Source: Bacteroidota bacterium (GTDB lineage Bacteria; Bacteroidota; Bacteroidia; Chitinophagales; Chitinophagaceae). Taken from it: a stretch of DNA of 64,000 bases. Within the stretch, counting starts at the first letter, position 1. Each line of letters starts with the position of its first letter. Both the position numbers and the translations under genes were made by a program. The notes under the pieces are model-generated. The model was not told the origin of the DNA. It ran no database searches and saw only the letters and a list, made by a program, of their open reading frames with translations. This document shows, piece after piece, positions 42,327-53,000 of the stretch. The stretch spans positions 14,375-78,374 of the forward strand of contig JAEZAM010000049.1 in the NCBI GenBank assembly GCA_023430465.1, given 5' to 3'.

Positions 42327-43055
42327 ATGCGAGCAATTATTATTGACGATGAACGCCTGGCAAGAGCCGAACTGCGGAAGCTGTTGCAGGAATTTCCGGA
42401 AGTGGAAATTATCGACGAGGCGGCAAACGCAGAGGAGGGCATCTCCAAGATTGAATCCCTTCAGCCTGATCTTATTTTCCTGGACATCCAGATGCCCGGC
42501 AAGACGGGGTTTGATATGCTGGCCTCCCTGGAACGCGCACCACAGGTGATCTTCACCACCGCTTACGATGAGTTTGCCCTCAAGGCCTTTGAAGTAAACG
42601 CACTCGATTACCTGCTCAAACCAGTTGAGCCAAAACGCCTGGCTGACGCCATACAGAAGCTTAGCCAGGGCGAACAAAAAGAAAACAAGCAGAATGGTGA
42701 GTTTTCCAATAACAGTATCCTGAGCGAGAACGACCAGGTATTCGTCAAGGATGGCGAGCGCTGCTGGTTTGTCAAACTCAGTGATATTCGCCTCTTCGAA
42801 AGTGTGGGGAACTATGCAAAGGTGTTCTTCGGGCCCAATAAACCCCTGATACTAAAATCACTCAACGCGCTGGAAGAAAGGTTGGATGAAAAATTCTTTT
42901 TTCGCGCCAATCGCAAGCACATTGTCAACCTGCGTATGATCGATAAGATCGAGCCCTATTTCAACGGCGGCCTGCTGCTGGAATTGAAAGGCGGAGAAAA
43001 GATCGAAGTGAGCAGGAGACAAACGGTGAAGTTCAAAGAAATGATGAGTCTCTAA
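42327..43055 (+). CDS. LytTR-family response regulator
   Basis: A 242-residue protein. The receiver domain has D7/D8 (IIDDER) and phospho-acceptor D53 in FLDIQMPG; the domain ends near residue 120. A LytTR DNA-binding domain covers ~135-240 (FVKLSDIRLFESVGNYAKVFF, FFRANRKHIVNLRMIDKIEPYFNGGL). It binds direct-repeat DNA sites once phosphorylated. It forms an operon with the kinase gene. Targets are not in evidence; the M28 peptidase follows 29 bp later and is a candidate. Confidence 0.93.
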   Translation: MRAIIIDDERLARAELRKLLQEFPEVEIIDEAANAEEGISKIESLQPDLIFLDIQMPGKTGFDMLASLERAPQVIFTTAYDEFALKAFEVNALDYLLKPVEPKRLADAIQKLSQGEQKENKQNGEFSNNSILSENDQVFVKDGERCWFVKLSDIRLFESVGNYAKVFFGPNKPLILKSLNALEERLDEKFFFRANRKHIVNLRMIDKIEPYFNGGLLLELKGGEKIEVSRRQTVKFKEMMSL

Positions 43056-43084
43056 GACCTAATAATTATCATTAAATTTTTCTC

Positions 43085-44371
43085 ATGTACAAACTATCAT
43101 TATTAGTCATCGGCCTGACGGCTGGTGTGGTTTCCTATTGCCAGGATCCGGCTGCGCAGATCAATGCCGACAATGCCAAAAGAATCATCAGCGTACTTGC
43201 CGCGGATGAGATGAAAGGCAGGAAGACATTTTCTCCAGAGATAGATAAAGCCGCGGACTTCATTGCTGCCGAGTTCAAGGCAGCAGGTCTTCAACCAGCA
43301 AAAGGTGCGAAAGGATTTCTTCAGCCATTTACCATGATGACGGCGAAGCAGACGGAAATCAAAGCAACGGCAAATGGTGCGGAACTGGATGCAAAAAATG
43401 TTCTCGTTGTAACAGCAAAGCCTGCCCTTAAGCTGACAGAAGCTTCGAAACTTAAGACGGTTACAATCCCGGCAGGTGCGTCCTTGTTTGAAAAGGCGGT
43501 AGAGCTGGCCCACGGTTCAGAATCGACACTGGTATTGGTAGACGAAAGTTTTTCAAAGAATTTCGGCCGCCTGTCTTTTCTGAAAAGAAATTTTTTCGCG
43601 ATGAAGGCGGACATCGTTTTCCTATTGGCCAATACTGCCCCGGCTACATGGAGCATCGATGTAACCCATGATATCACGATGCAGAAACTGGCAAACGTTG
43701 TGGGGATATTGCCCGGCAAATCAAAGAAAGAGGAGTATGTGATCTTCTCCGGTCACTATGATCATATCGGAACCGGCAAGCCTGCCAACGGTGATTCCAT
43801 TTACAATGGCGCTAATGATGATGCGGCTGGAACAACCGCAGTGATCATGCTGGCTAAGTATTTTGCCACATTGAAAAATAATGAGCGCACGCTGGTGTTT
43901 GCCACCTTCACGGCAGAAGAGATCGGTGGTTTTGGTTCTCAATATTTCTCCGAACAATTCAAACCCGATGCAGTGAAAGCGATGTTCAATATAGAGATGA
44001 TCGGCACAGAGAGTAAATGGGGAAAGAATTCAGCCTACATCACGGGCTTTGATAAAACAGACATGGGTGCGTTATTGCAAAAAAACCTCGAAGGAACGGG
44101 TTTTACATTTCACCCTGATCCATACCCGACGCAACAACTGTTTTACCGTTCAGACAATGCAACGCTGGCAAAGCTGGGTGTTCCTGCACATACGATCTCA
44201 ACGGCAAAGATGGATGGAGAGCCGCACTATCACAAGTTGACCGATCATGTGGAGACACTGGACATGGAAAACATGGCGATGATCATTCGTTCAATCGCAC
44301 TGAGTTCGAGAAGCATCGTGGCAGGAAAGGATACGCCGTCAAGAGTAAAACCGGAAGATTTGAAGAGATAA
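43085..44371 (+). CDS. Secreted M28-family metallopeptidase
   Basis: A 428-residue protein with a signal peptide to about residue 19. Zinc ligands are visible as FSGHYDHIGTG (His, Asp), NGANDDAAGTTAVIML, FTAEEIGGFGSQYF (Glu pair) and IEMIGTESKWG, with a late His in GEPHYHKLTDHVET. M28 enzymes are aminopeptidases or carboxypeptidases. A Gln after the signal suggests a periplasmic or surface form. It lies 29 bp after the LytTR gene on the same strand and may be part of that transcript. It ends 3 bp from the convergent pcrB gene. Confidence 0.88.
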   Translation: MYKLSLLVIGLTAGVVSYCQDPAAQINADNAKRIISVLAADEMKGRKTFSPEIDKAADFIAAEFKAAGLQPAKGAKGFLQPFTMMTAKQTEIKATANGAELDAKNVLVVTAKPALKLTEASKLKTVTIPAGASLFEKAVELAHGSESTLVLVDESFSKNFGRLSFLKRNFFAMKADIVFLLANTAPATWSIDVTHDITMQKLANVVGILPGKSKKEEYVIFSGHYDHIGTGKPANGDSIYNGANDDAAGTTAVIMLAKYFATLKNNERTLVFATFTAEEIGGFGSQYFSEQFKPDAVKAMFNIEMIGTESKWGKNSAYITGFDKTDMGALLQKNLEGTGFTFHPDPYPTQQLFYRSDNATLAKLGVPAHTISTAKMDGEPHYHKLTDHVETLDMENMAMIIRSIALSSRSIVAGKDTPSRVKPEDLKR

Positions 44372-44374
44372 GTG

Positions 44375-45133
44375 TCAGGAAACGCTAACGGGCACAGAAT
44401 GTATTGCCTCGCTCATTTGCAGAATGAGTGAGGCATCTTTTTCTATAGCATTGCCAACGACGATCACATCGGCACCGGCCTTGCAATTGAGGTAGGCTTT
44501 CTCCGGCTCGGTGATGCCGCCGCCGATGATGAGAGGTGTTTCGATTACGCGGGATACAGCGGCAATCATCTGTTCAGAAATAGCGCGTTTGGCACCACTG
44601 CCTGCATCCATGTAAATGAGTTTCATGCCGAGCATCTCACCCGCCATAGCGGTACACATCGCAATCTCATTCTTATCAGCAGGAACCGGGGTCGCATTGC
44701 TGATGTATGATACCGTTGTTGGGGCACCGCCATCGATCACGATATAACCCGTAGACATGATCTCGAGGCCTGATTGACGAACGATAGGAGCCGATACCAC
44801 ATGCTGACCGATGAGTAATTCCGGATTGCGGCCGGAAATAAGGGAAAGATATAGAAGACCATCGGCGTACTTACTCACCTGCGACGGGCTCCCCGGAAAA
44901 AGGATCACCGGAATATCACAGCGTTGCTTGATGTGCTGCACACACTGGTCAAGATGATTGGAAATAACCAGGCTTCCGCCGAGGAAAAAATAGTCAACCT
45001 TCGCTTTCACTGACCTGTCCACCACCTCATTGAGAATAGCTGTATCTACCTTGTCAGGATCGATAAGTACGGCAAATGATTTCCTGCCTGCTTTCTTCTT
45101 TTCCGTAAGGGTGTTATAGATCATTGACTTCAT
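44375..45133 (-). CDS. pcrB: Geranylgeranylglyceryl / heptaprenylglyceryl phosphate synthase family protein
   Basis: A 252-residue TIM-barrel protein. The start SFAVLIDPDKVD and the phosphate-binding segment LIIGGGITEPEKAYLNCKAGADVIVVGNAIEKD are diagnostic. It attaches a polyprenyl chain to glycerol-1-phosphate to make an ether lipid precursor. Bacteroidota members exist, but chain length is not readable. The substrate arises from the pathway begun by dxs. It is convergent with the M28 gene with only 3 bp between. Confidence 0.88.
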   Translation of the reverse strand: MKSMIYNTLTEKKKAGRKSFAVLIDPDKVDTAILNEVVDRSVKAKVDYFFLGGSLVISNHLDQCVQHIKQRCDIPVILFPGSPSQVSKYADGLLYLSLISGRNPELLIGQHVVSAPIVRQSGLEIMSTGYIVIDGGAPTTVSYISNATPVPADKNEIAMCTAMAGEMLGMKLIYMDAGSGAKRAISEQMIAAVSRVIETPLIIGGGITEPEKAYLNCKAGADVIVVGNAIEKDASLILQMSEAIHSVPVSVS

Positions 45134-45269
45134 CCGGTACCGGTTGATTATTGCAAAAATGCGAAAAGTTTTTGGCTTTTAACAGGTTAATTTTCATAGG
45201 AGTTATTGCAGATATGGGGCTATACACTAATGTATTCTTGCACACTTCCGGCGTATGACCTGCCGGTGG

Positions 45270-45983
45270 CTATAGCTTCAAATAGGCTGCCAATTGCAGA
45301 ATATGGTTGTTTGTTCTTCCGCTGCGGTTCTTTACATATTGATTAAGATACCCGGCCTCCAGATCGATCACCGGATTGATGCGATAGCCCGCTGTCGCAT
45401 AAAAACGGTTCTGGTCAAAATGCTGCCCGTTCACATTCGCCGTGTTGCCAAAGTTGAAGAATACCTCGTTTTGCAAAGCGGCAAACATCCCTTTTTTGAA
45501 ACCCGGATCACCATTAAGAGGTTGCACGGCCCGGGCGAAATACCGAATTCTGTTGGCGAAATAGGCATCCTCATTCTTAAGCTCATTGTTCACGACAGTG
45601 CTGCGGGAAATAAACCGCTGTTCCAGCCGGAAGCGGTGCGACAGTAAGGTGTGTTTGAATTTTTGTGCAATCAATAGCTGTTGCCATATCCTGTGCTCGG
45701 GCGCATAACCTGTCACGCCTGCCACAGTACGGCGGTTATGAATAAATGCATATCCCGCAGTCACCGTGAGCGTATTGTTGAGTTTTACATTCAGACCAAC
45801 TCTTGCAAGAAAGGTTTGTGTATGTGTTAACTCGTCGCTACCCCGCCATTGGAGATCATTGTGAATGCTTGTTTTTTTTCCTGTTTTAAAAGTATTGAAC
45901 GTTGCCAACCAACCGGTATGATTTGTTTGTGCATGGATTACGGATGTAAGCAGGAGGGCAAGGATAACTGCAGGTATTTTCAT
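45270..45983 (-). CDS. DUF2490 outer-membrane beta-barrel-like protein
   Basis: A 237-residue protein with a signal peptide (LALLLTSVIHA) and alternating beta-strand pattern throughout, ending in the aromatic/hydrophobic terminus HILQLAAYLKL typical of outer-membrane barrels. Segments LNVKLNNTLTVTAGYAFIHNRRT and YRINPVIDLEAGYLNQYVKNRSGRTNNH match DUF2490. The function of the family is unknown. It is a single gene; upstream lies the long leader of nrdJ on the other strand. Confidence 0.85.
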   Translation of the reverse strand: MKIPAVILALLLTSVIHAQTNHTGWLATFNTFKTGKKTSIHNDLQWRGSDELTHTQTFLARVGLNVKLNNTLTVTAGYAFIHNRRTVAGVTGYAPEHRIWQQLLIAQKFKHTLLSHRFRLEQRFISRSTVVNNELKNEDAYFANRIRYFARAVQPLNGDPGFKKGMFAALQNEVFFNFGNTANVNGQHFDQNRFYATAGYRINPVIDLEAGYLNQYVKNRSGRTNNHILQLAAYLKL

Positions 45984-46207
45984 CTGGTAAAATTAACCGT
46001 TCGTATTGATAATGGCGCGATAACATACGTTAACCCAACGTGGCCAATTTACCAAATAAAAATTCGGGCTGAATTGATCAAACCGATGTGCAGAAGTTAC
46101 CTATTCCGCCAGTGCTAAAGGTTTAGGGCGCCAAAGGGGCTTTTCTCCACAGAGTGTGAATATTTGAACGATGGAAAATTCTGATGCACAAAATACTTTC
46201 GTAAGGG

Positions 46208-46223
46208 TCCCGCTCCCGCGGGA
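46208..46223. promoter_or_regulatory. Small GC-rich hairpin in the nrdJ leader
   Basis: TCCCGC pairs with GCGGGA around a 4-nt loop, about 35 bp before the nrdJ ATG. The 274-bp leader region otherwise shows an ACGTT / AACGT dyad at 46027-46041, but no cobalamin-box features and no clear NrdR box. Confidence 0.35.
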
Positions 46224-46257
46224 AAAACACGGTTCATAAAAATAAATTTTTTTAATT

Positions 46258-49200
46258 ATGGCAAATAAAAAGCAGTCGTCCGCTAAAAGCGGATTGCGGT
46301 TTCAGCGTCGGTATACCAACGACACTGTCAGCGTGTTTGATATGTTCGAATACGACTACCGTACCTCTGTCATCAGGAATCCTTCCGGTGAAGTTGTGTT
46401 TGAGATGAACAACGTCGAGGTGCCCCGACAGTGGAGCCAGATTGCTACTGATATTCTTGCCCAAAAATATTTCAGGAAAGCGGGTGTGCCACAGCCGGAT
46501 GGTACTACCGGCAGGGAAACTTCTGCAAAGCAGGTCGCCCATCGGCTTGCCAACTGCTGGCGCATGTGGGGTGAACGATACGGTTATTTTGCAAGCACTG
46601 CAGATGCACAGATTTTCTATGAGGAGCTTGTATACTCGATCCTCAACCAGATGTGCGTGCCCAACAGCCCGCAATGGTTCAATACAGGTTTATATGAGAG
46701 CTATGGAATAAAAGGAAAACCGCAGGGACATTATTATGTAGATCCGGTTGACGGTGAATTGAAAAAATCAACTTCTGCCTACGAGCGTCCTCAACCTCAT
46801 GCCTGCTTTATCCTGAGCGTGGATGATGACCTGGTAAATGAAGGTGGCATCATGGATCTCTGGGTCCGGGAGGCAAGGATATTCAAATACGGTTCAGGTG
46901 TCGGTACCAATTACTCCAACCTGCGGGGAGAGGGTGAAAAACTCAGCGGCGGTGGCACCTCTTCCGGGCTGATGAGTTTCCTGAAGATTGGTGACCGCGC
47001 CGCAGGCGCGATCAAATCCGGCGGTACTACAAGGCGTGCCGCCAAAATGGTCTGCCTGGATCTCGACCACCCGGAGATCGTGGAGTTCATCAATTGGAAA
47101 GTGGAAGAAGAAAAAAAAGTAGGCGCTCTTATCAATGCCGGTTATGACAGCGACTATGAGGGCGAAGCATACAAAACCGTCAGCGGTCAGAACTCCAATA
47201 ACTCTGTTCGCATTCCCAATTCGTTTTTTGAAAAACTCAAAGCGGGTGAAGATTGGGAGCTTAGGGGAAGAATGGATGGACGTGTAATGAAAAAAGTTCC
47301 TTCAAAGGAATTGTGGAACCAGATCGCTTATGCCGCCTGGCGCTGTGCGGATCCCGGAACTCAATACAATACGACCATCAATGAATGGCATACCTGCCCT
47401 GAAGGCGGCGAGATCCGGGCATCGAATCCCTGCTCGGAATATATGTTCCTTGACAACACTGCCTGCAACCTGGCCTCTGCCAACCTGGTGAAATTTTATG
47501 ATTCCACAACGAACCAGTTTGACGTGGAAGGGTATGAATATAACTGCAGGTTATGGACAGTGGTATTGGAAATATCTGTGCTGATGGCACAGTTCCCCTC
47601 AAGGGAAGTGGCCCAGCTAAGTTATGAATACCGTACACTGGGATTGGGGTATGCCAACCTTGGCACACTGCTTATGCTCAGCGGCATTCCTTACGATAGT
47701 GAAGAAGCAAGAGGCATGGCTGCGGCCATCACGGCTATCATGACCGGTACAGCTTATAAGACTTCAGCAGAAATGGCAGAGGTGCTGGGCGCCTTTCCAC
47801 GGTTTGCAGACAACCGGGAGCATATGATGCGGGTGATGAGAAATCACCGGCTCGCTGCGTATGATGCAGACGAGTATGAAGGATTGAGCCTGCGACCAAT
47901 GGGACTGAAGGCACAATATTGCCCCGACTACATCCTGAAAGCCGCCTGCAGGGCCTGGGATGATGCAGTGGAGCTGGGCGAAAAATTTGGCTATCGCAAT
48001 GCACAGGCAACAGTGATCGCACCTACCGGAACAATCGGCCTGGTGATGGATTGCGACACAACCGGCGTAGAGCCTGATTTTGCATTGGTAAAATTCAAAA
48101 AGCTTTCCGGTGGCGGCTATTTCAAGATCATCAATCAGTCGGTTCCCACTGCACTGAAAAATCTTGGTTATTCTGAAAAAGAGATCGAAGGCATTATCCG
48201 TTATGCTGTAGGAGCGGCCTCTTTCTCCGGGGCACCTTTTATCAATCATCAGACGCTGAGTGAAAAAGGATTAATCGCGGAGGAAATTAAAAAACTCGAT
48301 GCTGCTGTAGCAGCAGCATTTGACATAGCGTTTGTTTTCAATAAATATTCACTCGGTGAAGAGTGCCTGAAACGCCTTGGATTTACGCCCGAGCAATACA
48401 ATGATTTCGAATGGAGCCTGTTGGAAGCCCTTGGCTTCACGGAAGAACAAATCGAAGCAGCCAACGACTATGTCTGCGGCACCATGATGATAGAAGGCGC
48501 ACCCGGACTGAAAAAAGAACACCTCGCTGTATTCGATTGTGCGAATAAATGCGGAAAGAAAGGCCAGCGGTATATACATGCACATGGACACATCCGCATG
48601 ATGGGTGCAACCCAACCATTTATCAGCGGTGCTATTTCAAAGACGATCAACCTGCCACATGAAGCCAACGTGGATGAGATTGCAGATGCTTACCACCTGA
48701 GTTGGGAACTGGGACTGAAGGCCTGCGCCCTTTACCGCGATGGTTCTAAACTTTCACAACCACTGAGTAACAAGTCCGACAAGAAAAAGAAGACGGACGA
48801 ACCCGCAACAGCAGCAGCAATATCCCCTGCGGCAACCCCGGAATCAAATATCGTGGACCTAGGTCAGCTAACCGTAGAGGAATTGCTTGAAGAAGTGCAG
48901 AAGCGTGTGCAGGCATCTCCGGATACAAAGCTGAAACGTAAGCTCGCCAGCATTGTAGAGCGAAGATCATTGCCCGCAAAAAGACGCGGGTTTACTCAAA
49001 AGGCGAAGATCAACGGCCAGGCGATCTTCCTGCGTACAGGCGAATACGGCGACGGAACGCTCGGTGAGATCTTCATCGATATGGCAAAAGAAGGCGCAAC
49101 CATGCGGAGCATGATGAACTGCTTTGCCATCTCGATTTCAATCGGATTGCAATATGGAGTACCGCTTGAAGAGTTCGTTGATAAATTTGCCTTCACCAAA

Positions 49201-49623
49201 TTTGATCCATCCGGATTTGTGGAGCATCCCAACATTCGCTCAACCACATCCATTGTGGACTTCATCTTCCGCGTGCTTGGATATGAATATCTCGGCAGAA
49301 CCGATCTTGTCCACGTACTTGATAAACCTGAAGTGATGAATACTGGCGCAGATGATTGGGACGATGTACCCTCTGGCCTGGAATACGAGAAAGCACCCGA
49401 GCTATCCAGCGTTCGGATCATTGCTCCGGTCAATGGAGGAGTAAAGTCGCAACGCACCACCGGACCAGTAACAAAAGCAGATGGAGGCATGGAGGCTGTC
49501 AACGCAGCCGCACGGAACATGCAAAGCGATGCACCTGCCTGCAATGTCTGCGGGCATATCATGATGCGCAGCGGCACTTGCTACAAATGCCTGAATTGCG
49601 GCAACCAGGGTGGATGCAATTAA
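46258..49623 (+). CDS. nrdJ: Adenosylcobalamin-dependent class II ribonucleotide reductase
   Basis: A 1121-residue NrdJ, full length for the large B12-dependent type. The active-site region NPCSEYMFLDNTACNLAS has C392. A segment for substrate loops is APTGTIGLVMDCDTTGVEPDFALVKFKKL. The linker after residue ~840 is Thr/Ala/Pro-rich, followed by a conserved C-terminal domain and a terminal zinc ribbon (C1095, C1098, C1108, C1111, C1114, C1120). It reduces ribonucleotides to deoxyribonucleotides using a radical from adenosylcobalamin, without needing oxygen. No second reductase or B12 transporter is adjacent. Confidence 0.95.
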   Translation: MANKKQSSAKSGLRFQRRYTNDTVSVFDMFEYDYRTSVIRNPSGEVVFEMNNVEVPRQWSQIATDILAQKYFRKAGVPQPDGTTGRETSAKQVAHRLANCWRMWGERYGYFASTADAQIFYEELVYSILNQMCVPNSPQWFNTGLYESYGIKGKPQGHYYVDPVDGELKKSTSAYERPQPHACFILSVDDDLVNEGGIMDLWVREARIFKYGSGVGTNYSNLRGEGEKLSGGGTSSGLMSFLKIGDRAAGAIKSGGTTRRAAKMVCLDLDHPEIVEFINWKVEEEKKVGALINAGYDSDYEGEAYKTVSGQNSNNSVRIPNSFFEKLKAGEDWELRGRMDGRVMKKVPSKELWNQIAYAAWRCADPGTQYNTTINEWHTCPEGGEIRASNPCSEYMFLDNTACNLASANLVKFYDSTTNQFDVEGYEYNCRLWTVVLEISVLMAQFPSREVAQLSYEYRTLGLGYANLGTLLMLSGIPYDSEEARGMAAAITAIMTGTAYKTSAEMAEVLGAFPRFADNREHMMRVMRNHRLAAYDADEYEGLSLRPMGLKAQYCPDYILKAACRAWDDAVELGEKFGYRNAQATVIAPTGTIGLVMDCDTTGVEPDFALVKFKKLSGGGYFKIINQSVPTALKNLGYSEKEIEGIIRYAVGAASFSGAPFINHQTLSEKGLIAEEIKKLDAAVAAAFDIAFVFNKYSLGEECLKRLGFTPEQYNDFEWSLLEALGFTEEQIEAANDYVCGTMMIEGAPGLKKEHLAVFDCANKCGKKGQRYIHAHGHIRMMGATQPFISGAISKTINLPHEANVDEIADAYHLSWELGLKACALYRDGSKLSQPLSNKSDKKKKTDEPATAAAISPAATPESNIVDLGQLTVEELLEEVQKRVQASPDTKLKRKLASIVERRSLPAKRRGFTQKAKINGQAIFLRTGEYGDGTLGEIFIDMAKEGATMRSMMNCFAISISIGLQYGVPLEEFVDKFAFTKFDPSGFVEHPNIRSTTSIVDFIFRVLGYEYLGRTDLVHVLDKPEVMNTGADDWDDVPSGLEYEKAPELSSVRIIAPVNGGVKSQRTTGPVTKADGGMEAVNAAARNMQSDAPACNVCGHIMMRSGTCYKCLNCGNQGGCN

Positions 49624-50053
49624 ACATGATAATAAAAATTAACCTGTAAAATTTCCCCCGTGCTTCAGAAAGTACGGGGGATTTTACTGTTTAATATGTA
49701 AGTGTGTTCAAGTGAAGGGTTGACGCGGGTTTGACGTAGCTGTGAGCCGGGCGAGATCATCAAAAAGTTATCCACTTTTGATAGGGGTATCCTATGAGAA
49801 AATTGATCTGCGTTAAGATCAGCGTAAATCCCCTTTCGGATTGTCGCAGAGTTACTTATCAGAAGTACCCGATCTTAGTTTTGTGCGGGAAAGTTTCTCG
49901 ACAATTGTGGAAATTGTTCCCCCGATTGGTATAATATTTGTCTTAGTTTTAATAAGACCACCAGAACATTTTTGACATGAAAAAAACTGCTTATTAAACC
50001 TGTTCCAGTGGTCTCCCGTATCCAATACTCTTTATGACAAAACCTCTGTAAGT
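49624..50053. other. 430-bp region between nrdJ and the PKD protein gene, no gene found
   Basis: It holds the nrdJ terminator (49655-49680), then an AAAAGT / ACTTTT dyad around TATCC at 49765-49782. A small ATAGG / CCTAT hairpin lies near 49780-49796. Two near-repeats GATCTGCGTTA and GATCAGCGTAA follow around 49804-49827, then an AT-rich stretch with TAGTTTTG (49876-49883) and a TATAATATTTG (49930-49940) that could be promoter parts. No reading frame with credible content was seen. Confidence 0.55.
49655..49680 (+). terminator. Rho-independent terminator of nrdJ
   Basis: Stem CCCCCGT / ACGGGGG with a 12-nt loop, then ATTTTACTGTTT. It lies 32 bp after the nrdJ stop. Confidence 0.75.
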
Positions 50054-53000
50054 ATGAAAACCAAAACTCCTTATGTAAAACCTCTACTCTTACTTTTTTG
50101 TTTCTTCCTGGTTTCTTCATCTTTCGTTTCTGTCTCTGCTCAATTATTATTTCAAACCAGCTTTGAAGGTTCCAACCCTTTTGCAGGCCTGAGCAGTACG
50201 CAGGCCTGTTGCTCGTATTCGGTAGCGGCAAATTCTACTGTCGTGCATGATGGTGCCAAGTCCTTCCGGGCAGAGGTTCGCAGAAATGACCCGGCGGTTT
50301 CTTCCGGTTATCGTGCCGAGGTTACGATCCCTTCGGTGAGTGACCAGGGTGACATGTGGTATGGCTATTCAACTTACTTTGAAAATTTTCCCGGTGGCGG
50401 TGGTGGTCATGCGCTTCAATGGCACCCAAGCAGCAGCACCGGTAGTGCTACGCTTTCTCTTTGGGTAAATGATGGCAAATTTGACGTTTGTATCAACCCA
50501 ACGGGCAGCGGCTCTGTAACTCACCAGTCGGGGCCATTGAAAACAATAGTTTCTAACCGCTGGTATGACCTGGTATGGCACGTGAAATGGTCCGGCGGAA
50601 GTGATGGTATCATTGACGTTTGGATCGATGGTGAACTCTATTTCAGCTACCGCGGTCCAACTGCTACCACCGGCAGATATTTCAAACTCGGTATGAACCG
50701 CTGGAGCATGACCAACGATTGGGTCATTTACTACGATAACCTCAAGGTTGGCCGGGATGTCGATTACAATACAGTAGCTCCGCCCACCAGTGCAGTACCG
50801 GCAAACCAACCACCCGTAGCCCGCGCTGGTAACGACATCAGCCTTACACTTCCTACCGTTATCGCGACCCTCGATGCAAGTGGTTCTTCTGATCCTGACG
50901 GTTCTATCACCAGCTATTCGTGGTCTCGCATCAGCGGCCCCGCAGGATCCTCCCTGCTGAGCCCGCTTGGCGTAACCACCCTGCTCACTGGCCTCCTGGA
51001 AGGAAGCTATTCCTTCAAGCTGACAGTTACAGATAACAACGGCGCTACCGCTTCCGATACAGTAAATGTTAATGTATTGCCGCTGATTCCTCCGCCAAAC
51101 CAGCCGCCAACAGTAAATGCGGGTAATAATATTTCTGTCACCCTTCCCCAGAACAGTGTTACACTGAACGGTTCTGCTGCAGACAGCGACGGTACAGTGG
51201 CCAGTTATCTCTGGACAAGAGTAAGCGGCCCCACTACATTTACATTGGGAAACAGTACCTCAGCCTCTACTACACTGAGCAACCTGGTACAGGGAGTGTA
51301 TGTGTTCAGGTTAAGGGCAACGGACAATGATGGAGCAACGGCTACCGACGATATCCAGGTGACGGTCAATGCCGCCCCCTCCAATCAGGCGCCGAACGTT
51401 TACGCGGGTGATAATTTCTCCATTACACTGCCACAAACTACAGCAACACTGAACGGAACCGCCAGCGACAATGACGGTACGATCACCAACATATCATGGG
51501 TGCCCGTTCATGGACCCGCATCAACCATCACCAACACCGGCTCACTGGTAACAAGCGTCACCGGCCTGACGCAGGGCGTTTACGTGTACCGGTTGACGGT
51601 GACAGACAACGATGGCGCAACAGCAACAGATACTGTTCAACTGACCGTAAATGCAGCACCTAACCAGCCGCCAACGGTTAATGCCGGTAATGATGTAGTA
51701 ATGACCCTGCCTGTCAACTCAACTACCCTGAATGGCACCGCGAGTGATCCTGATGGTAACATTGCCTCCTGGTCCTGGTCAAGAGTCAGTGGTCCAACCA
51801 CCTTCACTTTTGGTTCAGCAAATGCGGCAACCAATACGGTTACCAACCTGGTGCAGGGTATTTATGTATTCCGTCTCACGGTAACCGACAATGCCGGTGC
51901 CAGCCGCTCCGATAATGTGCAGGTAACTGTCAACGGTGCCGCACCAACCAACCAACCGCCTACGGTTAGCGCGGGCAATAATATTTCCATTACGCTGCCG
52001 GTAAATAACGTAACCCTCAACGGTTCCGCGACAGACAGTGATGGAACGATCGCAGGTTATGGCTGGACAAAGATCAGCGGTCCTGCTGCCTTTGCCATCG
52101 CTACGCCCGCCGCTGCCTCCACGTCCGTTACCAGTCTCGTACAAGGTGTCTATGTTTTCCGCCTGACAGCCACAGACAATGACGGAGCAACGGCGCTGGC
52201 GGAGGTTACAGTTACTGTAAATGCTGCGCCTCCGGCAAACGTTCCTCCTGTAGCAAACGCAGGTAATAATGTATCTGTCACCCTGCCCATAAACTATACA
52301 ACGCTTAATGGTTCTGGTACGGACAGTGATGGTAGCATTGCAGGATATGCCTGGACCAGGATAAGCGGTCCTACGACCTTCACACTTGGTAATGCAGCCG
52401 CAGCGTCTACGTCGTTGACAAATCTTGTGCAGGGTACGTATGTATTCCGACTGACCGTTCGCGACAACAGCGGCGCAACGGCTACAGATGATGTAACTAT
52501 TACTGTGAATGCTGCTGTTCCCGTAAATGTTCCACCGGTAGCGCGCGCAGGGAATGATATTGTTCTGACCCTTCCAACATCGGCCACGACGCTCAACGGC
52601 AGTGGATCTACAGATCCGGATGGTAACATTGTAACTTATACATGGACCAGGGTGAGCGGACCGAACACGTTCGTGATCGCTTCACCAGGTGCGGCTACAT
52701 CTGCGCTCTCTGGTCTTGTTCAGGGTGTATACGTATTTCGACTGACAGTTACGGACAACAGCGGCGCAACTGCAACTGACGATGTTGCGATCACCGTGAA
52801 TGCAGCACCAAATGTACCACCGGTAGCCCGGGCGGGAAATGATATCACCATCACACTCCCCCAAAATACAGCTACTTTGAATGGTTCCGCATCAACCGAT
52901 GCCAACGGAACGATAACAGGGTATCTCTGGAACAGGATCAGCGGACCATCGTTTGCGATGGCCAATAACAACGCTGCGATCGCTTCATTGAGCTCCCTGC

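Noticed and set aside
45984..46257. Cobalamin riboswitch upstream of nrdJ
   Set aside because: No B12-box-like core or multi-stem organisation could be recognised by eye; a covariance-model search would decide.
49763..49776. DnaA-box-like TTATCCAC and the idea of a replication origin
   Set aside because: Only one 8/9 match was found, with no cluster of boxes, no AT-rich unwinding element next to it and no dnaA or dnaN; gyrB is 30 kb away.
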